Assembly: GCF_030409635.1 (NCBI RefSeq) | Contig: NZ_JAUFQF010000004.1 | Location: 406,241 to 470,240 of the forward strand | From: Vibrio agarivorans | GTDB taxonomy: Bacteria > Pseudomonadota > Gammaproteobacteria > Enterobacterales > Vibrionaceae | Length of the DNA stretch: 64,000 nucleotides | Reading direction: 5' to 3' | Part shown: positions 51,753-62,385 of the stretch, piece by piece | Position numbering within the stretch: position 1 is the first letter of the stretch | Layout: every line of letters starts with the position of its first letter | Made by a program: the position numbers and the translations under genes | Notes under the pieces: generated by a model | What the model was told of the DNA's origin: nothing | Database searches by the model: none | Seen by the model: the letters and a program-made list of their open reading frames with translations, nothing else

Positions 51753-51764
51753 TACTGGCTCTTG
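51732..51764 (-). terminator. Probable tcyP terminator overlapping the end of cca
   Basis: AAGAGCCAGT (51739-51748) pairs perfectly with ACTGGCTCTT (51754-51763); on the minus strand TTTTGCGTTTTT follows. The stop codon of cca lies inside the hairpin, so it is shared by two convergent genes. Confidence 0.7.
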
Positions 51765-51787
51765 GTTCATATGTCACCTAATGCGAC

Positions 51788-53161
51788 TTACGCATTTTGC
51801 TCGGTTAGTGACTCTTCCGGCTGTTTGTCTTTAATCAAACGACTGGTAATCGTACCGGCAGTCATTGCGCCTGATACGTTCAACGCAGTACGAGCCATAT
51901 CAATCAGCGGTTCAATTGAGATTAGTAGCGCAGCAATCGTGACTGGCAAGCCCATTGCAGGAAGAACTATCAGAGCGGCAAACGTTGCACCGCCGCCGAC
52001 ACCCGCAATACCAAATGAGCTGATTGTGATGATCGCTACCAAAGACAAGATAAAGTTAATGTCCATTGGGTTGATACCCACTGTCGGCGCAACCATCACT
52101 GCGAGCATAGCTGGATAGATACCTGCACAGCCATTTTGGCCAATTGTGGCACCAAACGACGCTGATAGGTTAGCAATTGCAGGCGGCACCTTTAGCTTAG
52201 TGATTTGCGCTTCCACGTTCAAAGGAATAGTTGCCGCAGAGCTACGAGATGTAAACGCAAACGTCAGCACTGGCCAGATTTTCTTAAAGTACTCTTTCGG
52301 ACTAACGCCCACCAAAGAGACCAACAAGCCGTGCACAACAAACATCAATGCAATTGCCACGTAAGAGGCAACGATAAAGCCAAGTAAGTTTAGGATGTCT
52401 GTAGCACTTGATGTCGCTACAACGCGCGCCATCAGCGCTGCGATACCATAAGGTGTTAGCGCCATAATCATCTTAACCAAGCGCATCACGATCGATTGAA
52501 CCGCTTCAACAAAAGTACGGATTGGCGACTCTAGCTCTGGCTTTTCAACCATAACTTTGCGTGCAGCAATACCCGATAGAATACCGAAGATCACGACTGC
52601 GATGATAGACGTTGAGCGTGCCCCTGTAAGATCGGCAAATGGGTTAGTTGGAATAAAGCTGATCAACATTTGAGGAATCGTCAGATCACTGACGCGATCC
52701 ATACGTCCTTCCAATGCCGACAAGCGCGCCGTTTCACGTGCGCCTTCTGTCAGACCTTCAGCAGATAAGCCAAAGCCCTGTGTGACTGCAATACCAATCA
52801 AGGCAGAGATCATTGTCGTCACCAGCAGCACTGAGATGGTCAAACCGCTGATCTTACCTAATGAGGCTGAATTCTCTAATTTCACAACGGCAGCAAACAT
52901 CGACACCAAGACCAGTGGCATGATGATCATCTGCAAAAGACCAACGTAGCCACGTCCAACCACGTTAATCCAATCTAGACTTGCACCAATAGCATCATGC
53001 CCTTCACCGTAAACTAACTGAAGAACAAGACCAAATGCACTACCAAAAACTAGGCCAATCAAAACTTGGCGAGAGAGCGTTGCTCCTTTTCTTTGCTGAA
53101 CGCTAAGAAAGAAAAGTAGCGCTGCAAATACGGCTAAATTTGCCACCACTGCTACAGACAT
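51788..53161 (-). CDS. tcyP: L-cystine transporter TcyP (DAACS family)
   Basis: Sodium/proton-coupled cystine symporter of the glutamate-transporter fold. It is 457 residues. [22 protein letters not shown] early, [15 protein letters not shown] in the middle, then [20 protein letters not shown] and [26 protein letters not shown] (serine-rich hairpin and NGC motif). It resembles E. coli TcyP (YdjN) more than GltP or DctA along its whole length. A 7-bp microsatellite lies 130-175 nt upstream. Confidence 0.92.
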   Translation of the reverse strand: MSVAVVANLAVFAALLFFLSVQQRKGATLSRQVLIGLVFGSAFGLVLQLVYGEGHDAIGASLDWINVVGRGYVGLLQMIIMPLVLVSMFAAVVKLENSASLGKISGLTISVLLVTTMISALIGIAVTQGFGLSAEGLTEGARETARLSALEGRMDRVSDLTIPQMLISFIPTNPFADLTGARSTSIIAVVIFGILSGIAARKVMVEKPELESPIRTFVEAVQSIVMRLVKMIMALTPYGIAALMARVVATSSATDILNLLGFIVASYVAIALMFVVHGLLVSLVGVSPKEYFKKIWPVLTFAFTSRSSAATIPLNVEAQITKLKVPPAIANLSASFGATIGQNGCAGIYPAMLAVMVAPTVGINPMDINFILSLVAIITISSFGIAGVGGGATFAALIVLPAMGLPVTIAALLISIEPLIDMARTALNVSGAMTAGTITSRLIKDKQPEESLTEQNA

Positions 53162-53423
53162 TGTGAATCCTTTTATTCGCTGACGATTATTTTGTCTAAT
53201 TATTAAATTTGAGACGAATAACCCTACAGGCTACGAGGTAGTTCACAAAGAAGGAAACGGGATTAGTTAGAAGGTTTGGTTATAGATAGCGGAGGTTGGA
53301 GGTTGGAGGTTGGAGGTTGGAGGTTGGAGGTTGGAGCAGCCTAAATCCTGCAACCGAAGTATCAACAACAGATCCTCACACTTTCAAGCGAAGCGACCTT
53401 TCACCTTCTCTTTATAAACCCCA
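53162..53423. other. Intergenic region upstream of tcyP
   Basis: Holds the presumed tcyP promoter (minus strand, A/T-rich around 53180-53220, no clear -35/-10 pair), the heptanucleotide repeat at 53291-53336, and unique sequence up to the eno repeat array. No gene-like frame is visible. Confidence 0.45.
53291..53336. repeat. Heptanucleotide microsatellite (GGAGGTT)6
   Basis: Six perfect copies of GGAGGTT plus GGAG, 46 nt without interruption. It is 130 nt upstream of the tcyP start. The copy number of such a tract is prone to slippage, and the GG doublets could also form a two-layer G-quadruplex. Confidence 0.95.
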
Positions 53424-54480
53424 ATAAACAAAAAACCCCGCCGAAGCGAGGGTTTTAAAAGTTATTTAGCTAAGCTCATTCAACGAAGAATTAAGCTTGA
53501 CCTTTAACTTCTTTAAGACCGTTGTAAGAAGCGCGCTCACCTAGAGCTTCCTCGATACGGATAAGTTGGTTGCTTTCTTTTAGGTATAGCAGCAACACGG
53601 TCAGAACGGCTCATCGTTCTTTTTGAGGTCCCATTAAACAAAAAACCTCGCCGAAGCGAGGGTTTAAAAAGTTATTTAGCTAGGCTAATTCAATTAAGAA
53701 TTAAGCTTGGCCTTTAACTTCTTTAAGACCGTTGTAAGGAGCGCGCTCACCTAGAGCTTCCTCGATACGGATAAGTTGGTTGCTTTCTTTTAGGTATAGC
53801 AGCAACACGGTCAGAACGGCTCATCGTTCTTTTTGAGGCCCCATTAAACAAAAACCCTCGCCGAAGCGAGGGTTTAAAAAGTTATTTAGCTAGGCTAATT
53901 CAATTAAGAATTAAGCTTGGCCTTTAACTTCTTTAAGACCGTTGTAAGGAGCGCGCTCACCTAGAGCTTCCTCGATACGGATAAGTTGGTTGCTTTCTTT
54001 TAGGTATAGCAGCAACACGGTCAGAACGGCTCATCGTTCTTTTTGAGGCCCCATTAAACAAAAACCCTCGCCGAAGCGAGGGTTTAAAAAGTTATTTAGC
54101 TAAGCTCATTCAACGAAGAATTAAGCTTGACCTTTAACTTCTTTAAGACCGTTGTAAGGAGCGCGCTCACCTAGAGCTTCCTCGATAGGGATAAGTTGGT
54201 TGCTTTCTTTTAGGTATAGCAGCAACACGGTCAGAACGGCTCATCGTTCTTTTTGAGGCCCCATTAAACAAAAAAACTCGCCGAAGCGAGGGTTTAAAAA
54301 GTTATTTAGCTAGGCTAATTCAATTAAGAATTAAGCTTGGCCTTTAACTTCTTTAAGACCGTTGTAAGGAGCGCGCTCACCTAGAGCTTCCTCGATACGG
54401 ATAAGTTGGTTGCTTTCTTTTAGGTATAGCAGCAACACGGTCAGAACGGCTCATCGTTCTTTTTGAGGCCCCATTAAACA
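53424..54480 (-). repeat. Array of five 210-bp copies of the eno 3' end plus terminator
   Basis: Five tandem units of exactly 210 bp lie directly downstream of eno. The eno-like segments are at 53491-53614, 53701-53824, 53911-54034, 54121-54244 and 54331-54454. Each matches the last 111 nt of eno (54541-54651) but holds 18 nt in place of 5 nt at the codons after Val-Ala (net +13), so the frame is broken. Each unit then has the eno 3'UTR, a C(UUCG)G-loop terminator, and about 26 nt resembling the native sequence beyond the array. Units 1 and 4 share one 3'UTR variant; units 2, 3, 5 and eno itself share another. No clear promoter is visible in the unit. Confidence 0.95.
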
Positions 54481-54505
54481 AAAACCCTCGCCGAAGCGAG
54501 GGTTT
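54474..54505 (-). terminator. Intrinsic terminator of eno (first of six copies)
   Basis: Minus-strand stem AAACCCTCGC, loop TTCG, GCGAGGGTTT, then TTTTGTTT. Repeated with few changes at about 54264-54295, 54054-54085, 53844-53875, 53634-53665 and 53424-53455, always 210 bp apart. Confidence 0.92.
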
Positions 54506-54540
54506 AAAAAGTTATTTAGCTAGGCTAATTCAATTAAGAA

Positions 54541-55917
<1,377 letters not shown>

Positions 55918-55921
55918 TTAA

Positions 55922-57670
<1,749 letters not shown>

Positions 57671-57734
57671 TTAAATTTTTTGCTTCAAATCAAACTCGCG
57701 CACCGAGCTGCTTTAACAGTGCCTTGATTGCGTC

Positions 57735-58532
57735 TTATTCTCGACTTTGATTCTTTACCTCAACCCAAAACGCTTCAAGTTCATCCAGGTTGTAGTCTTG
57801 CAATGACTTACCCCGTTTATTCGCCATTATTTCAACGCCCTTAAATCGCTCGATGAACTTACGATTTGCCTTGCCTAACGCCACCTCTGGGTTGGTATCC
57901 AAATGGCGCGCTAAGTTAACAACAGCAAACATCAAATCACCCAGCTCTAACTCAATCTTTTCAGGCTCTGGGGTAACTTGCAGCGCCTCTTCCATCACCT
58001 CGTTAATCTCTTCCTGAACCTTATCGACAACAGGCCCTAGCGAATTCCAATCAAACCCAACTTTCGCACATTTCTTCTGAATCTTTGTAGCACACAAAAG
58101 AGCCGGTAGAGAAGCTGGTATTGAGTCTAGAATACTTTGTTCTGATTTGCCTACTTGCGCTTTCTCTTTTGCCTTTTCGGCCTCCCAGTTGGCATTAATT
58201 TCTTCATCTGAAACAAATTCAGCATCAGAAAAAACGTGCGGGTGGCGTCGTGTGAGTTTCTCATTCACCCCCTCCACTACATCAGAGAAATCAAAAAGTC
58301 CCTGCTCTTTTGCCATCTGGCTATAGAAGATCACTTGAAACAGTAGATCCCCTAACTCTTCTTTTAGGTTTGACCAATCACGGTTATGAATCGCATCCAC
58401 CACTTCATAAGTCTCTTCGATGGTATGCGGTACAATGGTGTCAAAAGTTTGTTTAATGTCCCACGGGCAACCATCTTGTGGATGACGCAACGTTGCCATG
58501 ATGGTTTCAAGCTGTTCAATTGGGTGACTCAT
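57735..58532 (-). CDS. mazG: Nucleoside triphosphate pyrophosphohydrolase MazG
   Basis: Hydrolyses (d)NTPs to monophosphates and, in E. coli, lowers (p)ppGpp during starvation. It is 265 residues with two MazG domains. The first has CPWDIKQTFDTIVPHTIEETYEV and EELGDLLFQVIFYSQMA. The second has EEINEVMEEALQ and ELGDLMFAVVNLARH. It lies just downstream of relA, as in E. coli, but is separated from it by a terminator-like hairpin. Confidence 0.97.
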   Translation of the reverse strand: MSHPIEQLETIMATLRHPQDGCPWDIKQTFDTIVPHTIEETYEVVDAIHNRDWSNLKEELGDLLFQVIFYSQMAKEQGLFDFSDVVEGVNEKLTRRHPHVFSDAEFVSDEEINANWEAEKAKEKAQVGKSEQSILDSIPASLPALLCATKIQKKCAKVGFDWNSLGPVVDKVQEEINEVMEEALQVTPEPEKIELELGDLMFAVVNLARHLDTNPEVALGKANRKFIERFKGVEIMANKRGKSLQDYNLDELEAFWVEVKNQSRE

Positions 58533-58548
58533 TGTTCTTTTCCTCTAA

Positions 58549-58580
58549 AGAAAAAGGTGAGCAGCGCTGCTACTCACCTT
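58549..58580 (-). terminator. Terminator between relA and mazG
   Basis: AAGGTGAG (58554-58561) pairs with CTCACCTT (58573-58580); the minus strand continues TTTCTTT. It lies between the relA stop and the mazG start. Confidence 0.75.
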
Positions 58581-58615
58581 CTAGATTGCTTCTGTTATTC
58601 ATGAGAATAGCAGGC

Positions 58616-60835
58616 TTATCCTAAGCGTTTTACTGACATGACGTCTTTAATCTGCTCGACACGTTTTGTTACTCGTGACAGTACCTCAACGTTGGTCACT
58701 TCAAGATCAAAGTCCATGATCGACATTTGACTGCGATAGTCGACCCGGCTCTTCATGCTATTGATCTTAATTTTCTCATTGGCAAACAGAGAAGTAATAT
58801 CTTTTAGCAGGCCGCCGCGCTCCATCGCCTCAACACGAACGGTAAGGGTATATGAGCCAATAAAGCCACCACCCCATACCGTATCGATAATGCGCTCTGG
58901 GGCGTGATGACTCAGCTCTTCGAGCTGCTCACAATCTGCACGGTGTACCGAAATACCGCGACCTTGAGTGATATATCCTTTAATCGCATCACCAGGAATC
59001 GGCTGACAGCAACGTGCCAGGTGGGTCATCAAGTTATCCACCCCCTCAACTACAACCGCATCTTTTTTAGGTTGGCTTTGGGCTGGTGATCGGTTTTCTG
59101 CCTCTTGCAGCTTCTCAAGTGCTTGTTTGTCTTCTTCTTCTGCCGTTGGTTTGTTCACAAGGGCATTGATGTGGTTAATGATCTGATTGATCTTTAAGTC
59201 ACCACTGCCAACACCGACATAGAGCTCATCTGGAGTATTGACGTTAAAACGCTTGAGAGCATATCGCTCGGCATCTTTAAGCGTGGCACCAATCTTAACT
59301 AGCTCGACTTCAAGGATCTCTCGTCCTGCTTCAAGGTTCTTCTCGCGACTCTGTTTGCGGAACCAAGCATTGATCTTCGCACGTGCACGTCCTGATGTGA
59401 CAAAGCCCATTGATGGGTTTAGCCAATCGCGTGAAGGGTTTGGCTCTTTAGCGGTGATGATCTCAACCTGATCCCCCATCGCTAATTTATGCGTAAACGG
59501 AACAATGCGTCCTGCCACTTTCGCGCCGATACAACGGTGCCCCACTTCAGAGTGAATATGGTAGGCAAAATCAAGTGGCGTCGCCCCCATTGGCAAGTCA
59601 ACCACATCCCCACGTGGCGTAAAGGCATAAACGCGATCATCAAACACCTGGCTGCGAAGCTCATCCAACATCTCGCCCGAGTCTGACATCTCTTCTTGCC
59701 AATCGAGGAGTTTGCGTAGCCAAGTGATCTTCTCATCATAACCACTGCGGCCACTGCCACCCTCTTTATATTTCCAGTGTGCAGCAACACCTAGCTCAGA
59801 GTCTTCATGCATCTGTTTGGTGCGAATTTGAATCTCGATGGTTTTGCCTTCCGGCCCTAAGACTACGGTATGGATAGACTGGTAGCCATTTGGCTTGGGA
59901 TTGGCGACATAGTCATCAAACTCGCTTGGCAAATGTTTATATTTGGTATGCACCACGCCAAGCGCTGCGTAACAGTCTTGCAGTTTATCGGCGATAATAC
60001 GCACGGCACGCACGTCAAAAAGCTCATCAAAGGCAAGGCTTTTCTTCTGCATTTTGCGCCAAATGCTGTAGATATGTTTTGGTCGGCCACTGACTTCAGC
60101 TTGGATATTAGACACTTTCATCTCTGACGTGAGGTCGTCAACAAAGTCTTTGATGTACTGCTCGCGCACAATACGGCGCTCAGAAAGCTGTTTTGCTATC
60201 TGCTTATAGGTGTCAGGTTGTTGGTAGCGGAAGGCGTAATCTTCGATCTCCCACTTGAGCTGACCGATACCTAAACGGTTTGCCAGCGGCGCGTAAATGT
60301 TGGCACACTCTTTTGCGGCCGCGCGACGCACTTCATCGGGCGCTTTCTTTACTTCAATAAGGTTGGTGATGCGCTCCGCAAGCTTAATCACCACCGCTCG
60401 GAAGTCATCCACCATTGCTAGCAGCATACGACGAACGTTATCGACTTGTGAGGATGCCGCGCTGCCTTCCAAGGTCACGTTTAATTGACCAAGGGCTGCC
60501 ATCTCATCGACACCCTCAATCATCTTAACGATCTCTTTGCCGTATTTTTCTTCCAGCTGCTCTTGCTCAAACAAGCCACTAGAAACGACAGGGAACAACT
60601 GCGCCGCTATCAGGGTGGCTTTATCCATTGACAAAGTGACCAAGATTTCATTCATTTCGCGCCCGCGCCACAGTAACAAGGCACCTTGTTCATGTCCTTC
60701 CACCAGCGTTTCACACAGCTGATAAGTGCTCTTAAGCGCGTTCGCTATTTTTGGGGGCTGTTTTAAGCTCGTGATCCACGTATCGAGCTCAAACTCAGTA
60801 TCTTGGTTTAAATGCGCACTTCGTACCGCAACCAT
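58616..60835 (-). CDS. relA: (p)ppGpp synthetase RelA
   Basis: Ribosome-associated stringent-response enzyme activated by uncharged tRNA. It is 739 residues. The N-terminal pseudo-hydrolase region (about 30-190) lacks an intact HD pair. The synthetase domain shows GRPKHIYSIWRKM, FDVRAVRIIAD and NPKPNGYQSIHTVVLGP. TGS follows at about 400-465 (VYAFTPRGDVVDLPMGATPLDFAYHIH) and a C-terminal ACT domain. Absence of the HD active site separates it from SpoT. Confidence 0.97.
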   Translation of the reverse strand: MVAVRSAHLNQDTEFELDTWITSLKQPPKIANALKSTYQLCETLVEGHEQGALLLWRGREMNEILVTLSMDKATLIAAQLFPVVSSGLFEQEQLEEKYGKEIVKMIEGVDEMAALGQLNVTLEGSAASSQVDNVRRMLLAMVDDFRAVVIKLAERITNLIEVKKAPDEVRRAAAKECANIYAPLANRLGIGQLKWEIEDYAFRYQQPDTYKQIAKQLSERRIVREQYIKDFVDDLTSEMKVSNIQAEVSGRPKHIYSIWRKMQKKSLAFDELFDVRAVRIIADKLQDCYAALGVVHTKYKHLPSEFDDYVANPKPNGYQSIHTVVLGPEGKTIEIQIRTKQMHEDSELGVAAHWKYKEGGSGRSGYDEKITWLRKLLDWQEEMSDSGEMLDELRSQVFDDRVYAFTPRGDVVDLPMGATPLDFAYHIHSEVGHRCIGAKVAGRIVPFTHKLAMGDQVEIITAKEPNPSRDWLNPSMGFVTSGRARAKINAWFRKQSREKNLEAGREILEVELVKIGATLKDAERYALKRFNVNTPDELYVGVGSGDLKINQIINHINALVNKPTAEEEDKQALEKLQEAENRSPAQSQPKKDAVVVEGVDNLMTHLARCCQPIPGDAIKGYITQGRGISVHRADCEQLEELSHHAPERIIDTVWGGGFIGSYTLTVRVEAMERGGLLKDITSLFANEKIKINSMKSRVDYRSQMSIMDFDLEVTNVEVLSRVTKRVEQIKDVMSVKRLG

Positions 60836-60884
60836 TTCAAATTCCTATTTTGTATCTACGCGAGTTCAATTCGCTGTTATTTTT

Positions 60885-62201
60885 TTATCGCTCAAACAAT
60901 GCCATCGACTCTAGGTGACTGGTGTGAGGGAACATGTCCAACATCCCCAATCGTGTCATTGTAAAGCCCTGAGCCAACAAGCTCTGACTGTCCCTGGCAA
61001 GAGTAGCAGGATTGCATGAAACATACACCACTCGTTGAGCGCCAAGCTTCGCAATGTGATCTACGATACCTGTTGCGCCAGCCCTTGCTGGGTCAAGCAG
61101 CACTTTGTCGAACTGCTGCTCTGCCCACGCTTTGTGGGAAATATCCTGTTCAAGGTTCGCCTGATAGAAAGCCACATTATCTAGCTGGTTAAGTTGGGCA
61201 TTATCAGTGGCTTTGTCCACCATCGACTGCACCCCTTCAACTCCGATGACACTTTTCACTTTTTTAGCGATTGGTAAGCTGAAGTTGCCCAAACCACAGA
61301 ACAGGTCAAGCACACGATCATTCGAATTAAGGGAGAGCCAATCTAAGGCTTGAGCGACCATTTTCTCATTGACCTTCTTATTGACCTGAATAAAGTTCAC
61401 AGGTTCAAAAGGAATCGTAACACCCGCTTCTAAATAATGCCCTACCTCTCCAAACACTCGCTCTAGGGCTTCATCGCCTTGATGAAGGTAAAGCGTGACA
61501 TTCAGTGACTGGCAGCAAGCTGCAAGTTGCTCTCTGTCTTTCTCACCAAGCGCTTTGATCGTTCTAACCAACACAATATTGGTATTATCACCTTTCACTA
61601 ACTCAACGTGCCCTAGGCGCTCCGGGTGTTGAAATTGACTCAGACAAGCTTGGAGTGACGGCAAAAGTGCATTGAGCTCATTGGCTAGAATTGGGCAAGC
61701 ATCAATATCGACAATCTGCTTACTCTGCTTTTTACGAAAACCAAAACTCAGTTGCTTTAGCTTTTTGTCCCAGAAAACACTGAAGCGTACACGACGGCGG
61801 TAATCTGGCGTCTCGTCAGAGAGCGTTTCAGACAACGGTAACTCTTGCTTAGCAAGCTTTTTGAATAGACCAGATAAGGCCAAAGCTTTGTAGTCACGTT
61901 GGTCATCGCTTGAAAGGTGCTGCATATTACACCCTCCACATTGCGCATAATGCGGGCAGAATGGCTGAATACGCTTATCACTCGGTTTGAGCACTTTGAT
62001 CAGCTTCGCTTTAGCAAACTTACTCTTCTCTTCTACCAATTGAATCAACACTTTTTCGTCTGGCAACGCACCATCGATAAATACGGGTTTACGATTGTGA
62101 AAAGCGATACCGGTGCCGTGATGGTCAATTTTGTCTACTTTGACCTCAAAGTGCTTGGTGTTAAGAGGAGTCTTTTTCTTTGCTTGGAAAATACGCGCCA
62201 T
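60885..62201 (-). CDS. rlmD: 23S rRNA (uracil1939-C5)-methyltransferase RlmD
   Basis: Iron-sulfur SAM methyltransferase acting on U1939 of 23S rRNA, formerly RumA. It is 438 residues. N-terminal TRAM domain (about 15-75). The [4Fe-4S] ligands lie in FCPHYAQCGGCNMQH plus a later DACPILA. SAM motif VLDLFCGLGNFSLP, and catalytic Cys in VYVSCNPATLARD. It is upstream of relA and divergent from barA. Confidence 0.97.
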   Translation of the reverse strand: MARIFQAKKKTPLNTKHFEVKVDKIDHHGTGIAFHNRKPVFIDGALPDEKVLIQLVEEKSKFAKAKLIKVLKPSDKRIQPFCPHYAQCGGCNMQHLSSDDQRDYKALALSGLFKKLAKQELPLSETLSDETPDYRRRVRFSVFWDKKLKQLSFGFRKKQSKQIVDIDACPILANELNALLPSLQACLSQFQHPERLGHVELVKGDNTNIVLVRTIKALGEKDREQLAACCQSLNVTLYLHQGDEALERVFGEVGHYLEAGVTIPFEPVNFIQVNKKVNEKMVAQALDWLSLNSNDRVLDLFCGLGNFSLPIAKKVKSVIGVEGVQSMVDKATDNAQLNQLDNVAFYQANLEQDISHKAWAEQQFDKVLLDPARAGATGIVDHIAKLGAQRVVYVSCNPATLARDSQSLLAQGFTMTRLGMLDMFPHTSHLESMALFER

Positions 62202-62385
62202 AAGTGTTGCCTGATTGTAAGGATGCGTTTGGTGTCATACACGCAAGCGCAAATCGATCCGCTCTACGTATATCTGTGATATAAATGCTTAACGGCATGT
62301 GAATGTTTCGATGGCGGTTTTTACCATTGCAATAACCACATGCCATACTATTGTCCCACATCCAACCGGTGAAGTTTAGAGAATA

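Noticed and set aside
51788-53161. Glutamate or C4-dicarboxylate transporter (GltP/DctA)
   Set aside because: The segments around [16 protein letters not shown] and [22 protein letters not shown] match TcyP-type cystine transporters better.
53291-53336. G-quadruplex as the main reading of the GGAGGTT tract
   Set aside because: Only GG doublets are available, giving weak two-layer structures; the microsatellite interpretation is simpler.
54331-54454. The 25-codon frame in each repeat unit as a real peptide gene
   Set aside because: No convincing ribosome site or promoter, and the first third is simply in-frame enolase sequence. Kept only as a finding.
53424-54540. Reading the 210-bp periodic array as a CRISPR or phage-like repeat array
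   Set aside because: Units are nearly identical over their whole length with no unique spacers, no leader and no cas genes; they derive from eno.
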